From a virus, in the IMG/VR virus record IMGVR_UViG_3300031766_000021, positions 1-40,237 of that record: a stretch of DNA of 40,237 nucleotides, one strand, 5' to 3'. Below the pieces are notes generated by a model. That model was not told the DNA's origin. It made no database searches and saw nothing but the letters and a program-made list of their open reading frames with translations. How positions within the stretch are numbered: position 1 is the stretch's first letter; each line of letters starts with the position of its first letter. Of the stretch, positions 1-7,623 are shown piece after piece. A program made the translations under genes and the position numbers.

Positions 1-1
1 C

Positions 2-1321
2 AGAATTCCTGCTTCTGGTCTGACCGAAACTTGGGTACGCGGCCAGTATGCTACGTTACTGACGGCAGCAACTAATCTGACGGGAGACGCTCAGGTAGCA
101 GCGCAAGCTCAGTTAGATAACTTTGAACAGTTCAAATTGCCCGCCTATGAGGCTGCACTAGCTAAATTCGATACGGATGAACCCGAGAAATTCGATTTGG
201 AGAGCATTAACTTCGAGATTAATCGCATAGAAGATATCTCTGAAGAGGATCGCACCACGGATGAAAGTAACCAATTAGCACTCGCCCTCGCCCAAAAAGA
301 AGCGATCCTACAATCCAAGACAGAAAGTGCCGCCGCTACAGGGAGTAAGCCTGCCGAAGTCCCCGTTCTTTTGTCCAACGGGAACGGGAATTACAAAATT
401 GGGCTACCTATCGTAAATGATGACGGCGAGGTGTCTTACACTAACTCAGACGGCGGATTTAGCAGCGTACGACCGCTCCAGCCGGACGAGCTCGACAAAA
501 AGAGAGACGTGATTACGAAGCTCTCTGTTCCGGTCAACACATACGACAAAAATTTAGGTAAGTTACGTCGCTCTATGACCCTTATGACTGAGATAGACGC
601 CATTGTTGCGAGCAGACCGGAAGTCTTGACCAATATTGTTGGCGTAGCAAGTACGCTACGCGAGTTCGCTACAGAAGTAGAACAGGGCACAAAGATTATT
701 TCAATGGCAGGGTTCAGTGAAAAGCTCATAGAAGATGGGGTTCTTAAGGAAGGTGAGCAGCTGGAGTCGTTTGCGAAACGAAGCTTCTCCGACCCTGAGT
801 TAAGTGATGTTCTCGACCAGAAACGTCTCTTTGAGGCTAAAACTTTATTGATGGGATATAGGATAGGATCTCTAGAGGGGCAGTCTAGTACCGCCATGTC
901 CAATAGAGACTTCCAAATCTTTATGGACATAATTCGACCCGGTAATGATGGCCCTGCCTTCCGTAAAAACTTAAGTGACTACTTTTCCGGCGCCATAACA
1001 TCCCTCGCGGACGAAAAGTCAGTCATTGAAGATAACGCCATGGTCAGAGAATTTAAAGATGTCTATGGCTACTCCCCTATGATGGGTCAGGATATCGTCA
1101 CACCATTTGCTGAGATTATTCAGAACACCGGAAGCGATGCCGAAAAGAGTATGTATGCCCGGCTAACAGGCGGAGACTACACGGCTCCTGTCGAGACTAC
1201 TACCGACCTTTTGAGTAGATACCAGAACGGAGAGACTGTCGTCGTAACTCCAGAGTTAAAAGAGCAGTATGGCCTGACCCAGCCCGTGGGTACGCGCATT
1301 AAGCTCGCGGAGGATAAGTAA
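2..1321 (+). CDS. Probable internal virion protein, 5'-truncated by the window edge
   Basis: The reading frame is open from base 2, so the true start lies outside the window. The TTG at 137 is only an internal codon. At least 439 residues are visible, acidic and mostly helical in character, with no signal peptide or membrane segment. I recognise no domain. It ends TAATG, overlapping the start of the next large gene by one base, so the two are translationally coupled. Position after tail genes (on a circular map) and before a 1130-residue coiled-coil-rich protein suggests a component of the podovirus internal core or ejection apparatus. That role is inferred from context only. Confidence 0.7.
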   Translation, partial: RIPASGLTETWVRGQYATLLTAATNLTGDAQVAAQAQLDNFEQFKLPAYEAALAKFDTDEPEKFDLESINFEINRIEDISEEDRTTDESNQLALALAQKEAILQSKTESAAATGSKPAEVPVLLSNGNGNYKIGLPIVNDDGEVSYTNSDGGFSSVRPLQPDELDKKRDVITKLSVPVNTYDKNLGKLRRSMTLMTEIDAIVASRPEVLTNIVGVASTLREFATEVEQGTKIISMAGFSEKLIEDGVLKEGEQLESFAKRSFSDPELSDVLDQKRLFEAKTLLMGYRIGSLEGQSSTAMSNRDFQIFMDIIRPGNDGPAFRKNLSDYFSGAITSLADEKSVIEDNAMVREFKDVYGYSPMMGQDIVTPFAEIIQNTGSDAEKSMYARLTGGDYTAPVETTTDLLSRYQNGETVVVTPELKEQYGLTQPVGTRIKLAEDK

Positions 1322-4300
1322 TGGCGGACAATAAAAGTCTAGAAAACCCCTTTGCAAACGCTGTGATTGTAGAGGACGAAGAGGAAGATCTTAATCCATT
1401 CGCAAATGCTGTTGTCGTGGACGATGGCCCGGCGGTAGAGCCTCCTCCCGAGGATCTCGATCCGGCAAATCTCCCTATTCCTACCACCGGAATGTACGAT
1501 GACATAAAGACTCAAGGCTTTCTTCCCAATCTATTTGGCTTTCAGCAAGACCGTCCAAATCAAATGGAAGCTGCTAATCAGGCGCAGGCTCGTTACGATG
1601 CGTATCGCAACAGCCCCAATAGCACTGAGAACTTTCTAACAGGCCTTAACTACACTGACCCAGATACCGGAACTACTTACGATGTTCCACGGCCGGGATC
1701 TCCTCCTATGGTCTTTGGTGACTTGTTTGGTTCTGATTTATCCCCTGACGTTTCGCAAATGGTTGTAAGTTCCATCAAAAACGCAGCGAAGAATGGAACC
1801 AAGTTTGCTGCTTCCGTAGTAGACGGACTACGAGATAAATTTTCTCCTACAGAGAATGAGTCCGCGCTTACACAATGGGTTGATTCCGCGATGGCGGAAA
1901 CGGCCGTGGGAGACAGTTTTGTAGACACTATGGTGATAGAGGGAGCAGCGCCTCTAATGACGGGCGGGGCAATCGCTAAGGTGATATTACGGGGTGGTGG
2001 TTGGCTCCGGAGTCTAGTCGCCGTCCCGGCATCGGAATTTGCCTTTTCAGTAGCGTCTGATAGCGACGTAGGCACACTGGCAGTGGGCGATAATGCTATG
2101 TTCGATATGGGGCTCGGGTTCAATCTCGATCCTAACATGCCGGACTATGAGCAGGAAATGAAACGACGCTTAAATGTATTTTTAGACGCAACCGCAGTTA
2201 CGAAAACAGCCGAGATTGGGATTGGGGCGACGGTAGCTCTAACAAAGGCCGTGGTTAATGCCACTGGCGTAAATCTTCTGGTTGATATGTTTAACACAGA
2301 GGCGCGTGAGGCTAACGTAGGGCAGCAAGTACTCAGATTTCTTACCGACCTCGATCCTGCCCAAAAGGACTACTCTGAAAAAGTACTCGAACTTTCCGAA
2401 CTCCTAGAAAAAAATAAAGAAGTTCTAATAGAGTTAGGCGGCCCCGGAGAACTTGAAAACTTAGCTCTAGGGCTAGACACAGTAACCGCGTACGAACTGG
2501 CGGTGCAGGCTGGTGATATTGAGGGAGCAGAAAGATTTCTTCAAAAGCTACAGACTCTTCAAACGAGTGCTAAATCTCGCCCGGCATCGCAGACAGTAGA
2601 AGCACTGGCGGCTCCTGCAAGCACATTAGAAGACGTAACTCGGCAGACTGAAGAAGTGTTTGCTCCAGACGCTGTAGAGAACGCCCGGTTGGCAGTAGAC
2701 GCTAGGGCGAGTGATGAGGCAATCGAGGCCATGGAGCCTGCGGTGGCCCTTCAACAAAGGCTCAACAACCTACGAACTGATATCGAAGGTTTCATTGAAG
2801 GAGACGTAAGTTTCATCAGTCGGCTGGAAGAGCTAAATAAAGAAACAGGATTTGATGTCTTTGGCTCACGGACTGCAGCACAAGACGACATCATAGACCA
2901 ATTACTGGCGTCTTCTAAATCAATGGATGACCAGAAGAATGCCCTATTTAATCAAGTTAAGGGCGGGTCTATCTCCGGCGATCAGATATTTGACCTCGTC
3001 TCGGAACTAGAGCCCTCTAAGTTAGATGCCGCTAGAAAATCTGCTCTTGGCGGAAGCGAGCAATTCTCCGACCTTCTTGCTAACTCTGAGCCTCGAATGC
3101 TCGAAGTCGAGAATGCAGCCGGTGAACTTGAGCTTGTACAGGAAACAGCCGAAGAAACTCGTGAGCGGTTTGTCGAGTACGTTGAAGATAACTTAGATTT
3201 CGGAAAATTGTTTACCTCGATACGGCCCAATCTTGCAGATACCATAGGGCGACTACGACAAGGTACCGGCGAAGAAAAAGCTACCGCGCAAATCTTAATC
3301 CAGTTCAAAGACTACATAGACACTGCAGCTATGGATGTTCTTGAAGAAGCTGGAGAGCCTGAAGTACTAGAGGCGGCCACCGCTGCGATGGATTACTTCA
3401 AGAATACTTGGGCTAAGTACTGGGATGACGCGGGGCCTTTAGAGGAAATAGGCCGCCTCAGACGGCAGACTGAAAACTTAAATCAGGAGGCCGCAGTTCG
3501 CACCGGCACAGGGGCTCAAGTTCAGGGAATGCTGAATGAGACTAACCGAGAATTCTCTGCGAATATGATTGAGATGCTGAATAGGCCTGAGTTAAACACC
3601 AACTCAGACAGCGTAGTCTCTTATATTATTGGCGACGCCTTAGCGAGCATTAGTAGTAAACTTTCGTCGACCAAATCTCTCACAGAACTTGAGCTAACTG
3701 ACGTCCGAAGCGCCCTTTCTCAATACGGAAGTATACTACGAGATAACTTCCCTGACGAGGCGGGTAGAATAGACTCCTTCTTACAGCGCATTGAAGGCCT
3801 TAAAGCAACTGACGTTAAGTTACAGGACGAGCTAAAGGTCGCTACAGAAGCTGGAGAAGCCGCGAGTAAGGAAATCTTTAATACGACTTACAGTACCTTC
3901 TTCAAAGATGGGAACATTTTGCCGAATGGGTACGATAGTCTGACTAAGCTTTTCAAAGGGCCTCAGTCTATTGATAAGATAACTACGTTAGTAGACTCCG
4001 GAGACCCGGTAATCATTGACGGCGTACAGTCTGCTTATGCGAAGTGGTTGAGGGAAGAAAAGCTCTTCACTTCAGGCACGGACACTACCGGGCAACGAGT
4101 CGTCAGTGTTAATAAAATCAATAAAATTAATGAAGAGATCGAGGTTGCCTTGCAGTATGGCGACAAGATCTTCCAAAACTATCCGGGGTTCATGGACGGT
4201 ATCCGAGACATTATGGACGTAGCTAAACGGGTCGGAGAGAGACGTGCAGCTAGAAATGTTGCCGGGTCAGATACAGCGGAAAAGACATTGGCCATGCAGG

Positions 4301-4713
4301 CAGTAAATCGCACGGTCACCTTAACCCTAGGCCCCTTGAACAGATTAGGAGCACGGATACGCTCTGCCGCTACCGGGGTAGTAAATAATAAACTTAGCCC
4401 TGACTTTGCCGCAGATCTTACGGATGCGATGATGGCTGACCCGGAAGAATTCATGCGGGTTGCCGGAATTGCCGCGAATGCAGCAAATAGACGGGGTGGG
4501 ATTGCTACTGCCTTCACGACCCCGGAAGAAAGAGCCATACTTGCTAAGTGGATATTCCGCAGTGGAATCTACAATCAAGAGGGTCAGGAGCCTACTGAAG
4601 AGCAAATAAACCGGCTTCTTCTACAGGCAGCCCAGCTTGAGATTCAGGCTACAGAAGCACTAGGCAATGCCAGTGACGCCGTGTCTGATCAAATGAACGA
4701 TATCTTTCAATAG
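1321..4713 (+). CDS. Large internal virion protein, NPFANAV repeats at N-terminus
   Basis: A 1130-residue acidic protein. The N-terminus carries two copies of NPFANAV (residues 9-15 and 25-31) separated by an acidic linker. Short NPF-type N-terminal repeats are common on large injected proteins of podoviruses. Long Glu/Leu/Ala-rich stretches between about residues 340 and 900 look like coiled coil. There is a Gly/Ala hydrophobic stretch near residues 205-245. No lysozyme or transglycosylase signature was spotted. The start overlaps the previous stop (TAATG). The size and place match the largest internal core protein of T7-type phages (gp16 position), but no sequence homology to gp16 is evident by eye. 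Confidence 0.75.
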   Translation: MADNKSLENPFANAVIVEDEEEDLNPFANAVVVDDGPAVEPPPEDLDPANLPIPTTGMYDDIKTQGFLPNLFGFQQDRPNQMEAANQAQARYDAYRNSPNSTENFLTGLNYTDPDTGTTYDVPRPGSPPMVFGDLFGSDLSPDVSQMVVSSIKNAAKNGTKFAASVVDGLRDKFSPTENESALTQWVDSAMAETAVGDSFVDTMVIEGAAPLMTGGAIAKVILRGGGWLRSLVAVPASEFAFSVASDSDVGTLAVGDNAMFDMGLGFNLDPNMPDYEQEMKRRLNVFLDATAVTKTAEIGIGATVALTKAVVNATGVNLLVDMFNTEAREANVGQQVLRFLTDLDPAQKDYSEKVLELSELLEKNKEVLIELGGPGELENLALGLDTVTAYELAVQAGDIEGAERFLQKLQTLQTSAKSRPASQTVEALAAPASTLEDVTRQTEEVFAPDAVENARLAVDARASDEAIEAMEPAVALQQRLNNLRTDIEGFIEGDVSFISRLEELNKETGFDVFGSRTAAQDDIIDQLLASSKSMDDQKNALFNQVKGGSISGDQIFDLVSELEPSKLDAARKSALGGSEQFSDLLANSEPRMLEVENAAGELELVQETAEETRERFVEYVEDNLDFGKLFTSIRPNLADTIGRLRQGTGEEKATAQILIQFKDYIDTAAMDVLEEAGEPEVLEAATAAMDYFKNTWAKYWDDAGPLEEIGRLRRQTENLNQEAAVRTGTGAQVQGMLNETNREFSANMIEMLNRPELNTNSDSVVSYIIGDALASISSKLSSTKSLTELELTDVRSALSQYGSILRDNFPDEAGRIDSFLQRIEGLKATDVKLQDELKVATEAGEAASKEIFNTTYSTFFKDGNILPNGYDSLTKLFKGPQSIDKITTLVDSGDPVIIDGVQSAYAKWLREEKLFTSGTDTTGQRVVSVNKINKINEEIEVALQYGDKIFQNYPGFMDGIRDIMDVAKRVGERRAARNVAGSDTAEKTLAMQAVNRTVTLTLGPLNRLGARIRSAATGVVNNKLSPDFAADLTDAMMADPEEFMRVAGIAANAANRRGGIATAFTTPEERAILAKWIFRSGIYNQEGQEPTEEQINRLLLQAAQLEIQATEALGNASDAVSDQMNDIFQ

Positions 4714-4715
4714 TC

Positions 4716-5180
4716 GTGATTGAGATCAGCGTTGCCTTATCAGTATGCACACAGGCGTATAAGGCTATTCAAAAAGGTATTGTGGCGGGCAAGGAAGTAG
4801 AAGCCTTCGCCAGCAACTTCTCTCGATTCTTTGAGGCAAAAGAGAGCATTCAAGAGGCACAGGCCGAACTGGAAGAAGGTAGTAAGACGTTAAGGTTTTT
4901 TGCGAAAGGTAGTGTAGAAGGTCGAGCTCTTGAGATTTCTATAGCAAAGCATAAAGCAGCCGAGCAAGAACGCCAGCTTCGCGAGTTACTAGTGCTGACA
5001 GTAGGCCTTCCGTTCTACGAAGATATGCTAATACAAAGACGACGGATAAGAAGTGCTAGGTTGGCCGCTGCTAGGAACAGGGCAGCTAGGAAAGCTTTAT
5101 ATATTGATGCAGGATTAATCTTTGCCTTGTGTGCGGCGGGCCTTGGCACGATCCTTTTTATGATTTCGCTGGTCGCATAA
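4716..5180 (+). CDS. Small C-terminally membrane-anchored phage protein
   Basis: A GTG start two bases after the previous stop gives 154 residues. The middle is a charged helical region rich in Glu, Lys and Ala, followed by a strongly basic Arg-rich segment (about residues 108-127). A single hydrophobic segment at the C-terminus (about 132-153) should anchor it in a membrane with the basic side in the cytoplasm. Proteins of this layout are frequent at the end of late operons in marine podoviruses and pelagiphages. Their function is unknown to me. A holin-like or virion membrane role is possible but unproven. A strong terminator follows within 25 bases. Confidence 0.8.
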   Translation: MIEISVALSVCTQAYKAIQKGIVAGKEVEAFASNFSRFFEAKESIQEAQAELEEGSKTLRFFAKGSVEGRALEISIAKHKAAEQERQLRELLVLTVGLPFYEDMLIQRRRIRSARLAAARNRAARKALYIDAGLIFALCAAGLGTILFMISLVA

Positions 5181-5309
5181 TTCCAACAACGAACTTTCGG
5201 CAGCCTCCTTCTCGGGGGCTTTTTTTTGTTCGAATATTAGATCCCAGTTATCGGAAAATTTATCCTTAGATACGAGTCTAGGGCGTCGCCCGCTTCCTTT
5301 ACCACTCAT
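5115..5309 (-). CDS. Small conserved phage protein, overlaps convergent gene and terminator
   Basis: 64 residues, with an AAGGAA ribosome site about 6 bases before the ATG. The N-terminal half (MSGKGSGRRP...FSDNWDLIF) resembles a small basic protein widespread in marine podoviruses that usually ends soon after the WDxIF motif. Here the frame continues through the plus-strand terminator and about 66 bases into the 3' end of the convergent gene, adding a Lys/Arg-rich tail. Function unknown. It is the last gene of the leftward operon. Confidence 0.65.
   Translation of the reverse strand: MSGKGSGRRPRLVSKDKFSDNWDLIFEQKKAPEKEAAESSLLELCDQRNHKKDRAKARRTQGKD
5202..5227 (+). terminator. Rho-independent terminator closing the rightward late operon
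   Basis: Stem AGCCTCC (5202-5208) and GGGGGCT (5214-5220), loop TTCTC, with one G-T wobble, then eight Ts (5220-5227). It lies 21 bases after the stop of the membrane-anchored protein gene. On the opposite strand it is not followed by a T run, so it acts only rightward. It lies inside the coding sequence of the convergent minus-strand gene. Confidence 0.9.
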
Positions 5310-5329
5310 AGCATTTCCTTGGTATAGAT

Positions 5330-5389
5330 GCCCCTGCCAGAATTCCGAAGGTTAGCCGGTGACAGGGGCGGGCTCACTAGCAAATGAGC
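5330..5389. other. Structured intergenic segment with inverted repeats
   Basis: Between two minus-strand genes. GCCCCTG (5330-5336) pairs with CAGGGGC (5363-5369) across 26 bases. A second dyad, GCTCA (5373-5377) and TGAGC (5385-5389), encloses CTAGCAA. The plus strand reads CACTAGCAAATGAG (5375-5388), nearly identical to the pre-start element of the integrase and helicase genes on their own strands. There is no T run on either side, so it is not a simple terminator. Confidence 0.5.
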
Positions 5390-5414
5390 TGTAGTCATTC
5401 TACGAATAATCGGA

Positions 5415-6113
5415 CTAATCGTCAACTGATCCCGTAGGAATATTTAACTTACTCCACTGAGAAATCGGAGGAATAAACTGCTCTTGCCCGGTGGAATCCT
5501 TCAGCGTCAAAACTATGTCGACAGCGACAGAAACACGCTTATCCTTAGACGGATTACTGGCGACTTCATGCACCGTCTTGCTTGGGAATATAAGTAACAT
5601 ATCTTTGCGCACATGGAAGGGAACCTTAGACCGGTGCCGTACGTCACTGGCGTATAGTACTCCGTTCGCCACATGCTCCTCCGCAAACAATCCGGGCATA
5701 AACTCAGACTGAATGTCCTCGAAGCCGAATGTAATCTGCCCTCCATCCGGCGGTGTTTCTAGGTAATATACGGCGCTGAGATGGCTGTGCCCATGACGGT
5801 GCGGGGCAATAGAAGCACCTCCAGTAAGCCCTGTTCCCCAAGACCGGCTAACGTGGACATCGAAGAAAGAGAGATCGACCCCCAGCTCTTCCACATACTC
5901 CGCGATACCTAATGGCAGGCAGTGAAATAAGGGTAGGAATTGAGACAGCCTATGGAGGCTACTGCTGCCGTCCATGTCTCCAAGGTAAGCCCCTTGGGTA
6001 TCGGAGGAAGCACTCAGAATAAACTCAATCATGGGCTCGCGCTGCTCTTCGGACAAGCCCATGAAAGCTGAGTAGATTGTAAGCGGGTTGAAAGAAAAGG
6101 TTTGGCCCAACAC
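5415..6113 (-). CDS. 2OG-Fe(II) oxygenase, TIGR02466/PF13759-like
   Basis: 232 residues from a GTG that overlaps the previous stop (TAGTG). The core motif HRHGHSHLSAVYYLE matches the iron-binding strand of the phage-type 2OG-Fe(II) oxygenase family. It is followed by SGG-like PDGGQITF and by IFPSKTVHEVASNPSKDKRVS, which holds the distal His and the Arg that binds 2-oxoglutarate. Such enzymes hydroxylate an unknown substrate (protein, nucleotide or nucleic acid) using O2, Fe(II) and 2-oxoglutarate. They are frequent in marine phages. The substrate cannot be read from sequence. This is one of two 2OG oxygenases in the window; the other adjoins the integrase and belongs to a different subfamily. 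Confidence 0.85.
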   Translation of the reverse strand: MLGQTFSFNPLTIYSAFMGLSEEQREPMIEFILSASSDTQGAYLGDMDGSSSLHRLSQFLPLFHCLPLGIAEYVEELGVDLSFFDVHVSRSWGTGLTGGASIAPHRHGHSHLSAVYYLETPPDGGQITFGFEDIQSEFMPGLFAEEHVANGVLYASDVRHRSKVPFHVRKDMLLIFPSKTVHEVASNPSKDKRVSVAVDIVLTLKDSTGQEQFIPPISQWSKLNIPTGSVDD

Positions 6114-6331
6114 TACTTTTTACCTATTCTCTGTAAGCTGCTGCCATTCCATTGATACGCCGGGGTACTGGGGTCATCTATCCCGGTCTGCCCGGTACTA
6201 AGATACGTAACCTTACCGCCTGCCGATAAGTAAGCCTCGGTATGCTCCGCAATCTTTCGCCGGAGCTTCTCGGTATCAGGCCTCTCCTCGTGTTGCACAT
6301 TTCGATTTATCTTCACTATGAGAATCCTCAT
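6113..6331 (-). CDS. Small hypothetical protein
   Basis: 72 residues when started at the ATG at 6331 (MRILIVKINRN...). A GTG at 6352 would add seven residues. Neither has a clear ribosome site, so the start is uncertain. The frame overlaps the upstream Zn-motif gene by 56 bases and its stop overlaps the oxygenase start. The sequence is basic with a C-terminal Ser/Thr/Gly-rich tail. No family recognised. Confidence 0.5.
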   Translation of the reverse strand: MRILIVKINRNVQHEERPDTEKLRRKIAEHTEAYLSAGGKVTYLSTGQTGIDDPSTPAYQWNGSSLQRIGKK

Positions 6332-6473
6332 GACATCGCTTAGAGTGCCCACAGGCGGTACAGCTCGTCCAACAAAAGGAGATTATGCCGCCATGGGTAA
6401 ATTTGCTGCAAATGTACTCACCTAACTCTATTCCCCACTCATTAGGGGTACAAATGCACTGTTTTTTACTCAT
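6276..6473 (-). CDS. Small Cys-rich probable zinc-binding protein
   Basis: 65 residues with a strong ribosome site (GAGGGATAGGT directly before the ATG). Seven cysteines lie in CxC, C, CxxCxxC and later C/H positions (for example CTACGHSKRC), a pattern that suggests a metal site. It overlaps the upstream gene by 8 bases and the downstream one by 56. Function unknown. Confidence 0.55.
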   Translation of the reverse strand: MSKKQCICTPNEWGIELGEYICSKFTHGGIISFCWTSCTACGHSKRCHEDSHSEDKSKCATRGEA

Positions 6474-6636
6474 ACCTATCCCTCCTCGTTTCTGGGGCGG
6501 GCCACAGTTGGTTCAGCTTATCAGACAGCACTGAACAGTCCCTACATAAATTGTAGTCCTTGAGAGAGCGCATAAACTGCTTGCACATCTCGCAGGACTT
6601 ACCATTCGATATTTTGCCCTTCTCGTCGTGCGTCAT
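6466..6636 (-). CDS. Small zinc-ribbon protein
   Basis: 56 residues. The start at 6636 is chosen because GGAGG lies 7 bases upstream and the ATG overlaps the NrdB stop (ATGA). CEMC and CRDC pairs 14 residues apart form a likely treble-clef or zinc-ribbon knuckle. It is translationally coupled to the ribonucleotide reductase genes, but nothing links it to that activity. Confidence 0.65.
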   Translation of the reverse strand: MTHDEKGKISNGKSCEMCKQFMRSLKDYNLCRDCSVLSDKLNQLWPAPETRRDRYE

Positions 6637-7619
6637 GCGGTACCTCCGTAGGCTTGGCCCCAGACATCGCCCCAATCTCCTGTAAGAGCCCCCTTAGCGT
6701 AGTCGACTACTTTATTCTCAAAGAAGTTTGTGTGGGTTACCCCCAGCATTCCATCTACCCACGGCAGAGGGTTCTTCTTAACCTTGAATATACCCTTCAT
6801 GCCGAGTGATATCAGGCGCCGATCCGCAATGTAACGAATGTACTGCCGGACGTCTTCTTGAGAAAGGTTTTCCATTTCATTAACGCCAAACGCTAAATCA
6901 ATGAACTTGTCCTCCAGTTCGACCATCTGCTCTGCAATAGTGTAAATCTTGCTTTTTAGTTCGTCATTCCACAGCTCCCGGTTCTCCTTGATGTACTCAC
7001 GGAACAGCTTAATCATGCTTTCAGTGTGGAGAGTTTCGTCGGCAATGCTCCATGCAATTATCTGCCCCATCGAACGCATCTTGCCGTGCCTAGGGAAGTT
7101 AAGAAGCATAACAAAGCTTGAGAAAAGCTGCATACCCTCGGTAAACGCAGAGAATGCGGCAATCTGAGCGGCTACATCTGGGCCCTTCTGCTGCTCGATA
7201 AAGTACTCGTGCTTCTCTTTCATCGCATCGTACTGCAGAAATTCATTATACAGCGAATCTGACATGCCTAGCGTCTCAATCAGGTGGCTGTACGCAGCTA
7301 TGTGAATAGACTCCCTTGCTGCGAAGCTAGAGAGCATCATACGGATCTCCGGCTGAGGAAATACGGGCAGGTAATTCGTCACATAGGCACCTGCAACATC
7401 TATGTCGCCTTGAGTAAAGAACCTAAAGATCTTTGTGAGAAAGTCCTTCTCCCCTTCCGTAAGCCGGGTCTGCCAATCCTTAACGTCTTCAAGCATAGGA
7501 ACTTCCGTCCACAGCCAATGCATCTGCTCACTGGCCTTAAATGCGTCGAACGCCCATGGGTAGTTGAACGGCTTATAGAAGTGTCGCTCATCTGTTAATT
7601 TCAATTTCTTTTTAGCCAT
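6633..7619 (-). CDS. nrdB: Ribonucleotide reductase class I, beta subunit (R2)
   Basis: 328 residues starting at MAKKKLKL (ATG at 7619). An upstream in-frame codon at 7649 lies inside nrdA and is not needed. The di-metal carboxylate set is visible: D72, E103, H106, E161, E195 and H198. Y110 sits where the radical tyrosine of class Ia R2 is found (ExxHxxxY). The protein houses the radical generator for reduction of ribonucleotides by NrdA. It lies 4 bases after the nrdA stop with a GAGGGA ribosome site, so the two subunits form one unit that supplies dNTPs for phage replication. Confidence 0.95.
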   Translation of the reverse strand: MAKKKLKLTDERHFYKPFNYPWAFDAFKASEQMHWLWTEVPMLEDVKDWQTRLTEGEKDFLTKIFRFFTQGDIDVAGAYVTNYLPVFPQPEIRMMLSSFAARESIHIAAYSHLIETLGMSDSLYNEFLQYDAMKEKHEYFIEQQKGPDVAAQIAAFSAFTEGMQLFSSFVMLLNFPRHGKMRSMGQIIAWSIADETLHTESMIKLFREYIKENRELWNDELKSKIYTIAEQMVELEDKFIDLAFGVNEMENLSQEDVRQYIRYIADRRLISLGMKGIFKVKKNPLPWVDGMLGVTHTNFFENKVVDYAKGALTGDWGDVWGQAYGGTA

Positions 7620-7623
7620 TATC

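Noticed and set aside
1299-1505. Minus-strand Ser-rich ORF
   Set aside because: Antisense of the NPFANAV repeat region, no ribosome site, opposite to the operon direction.
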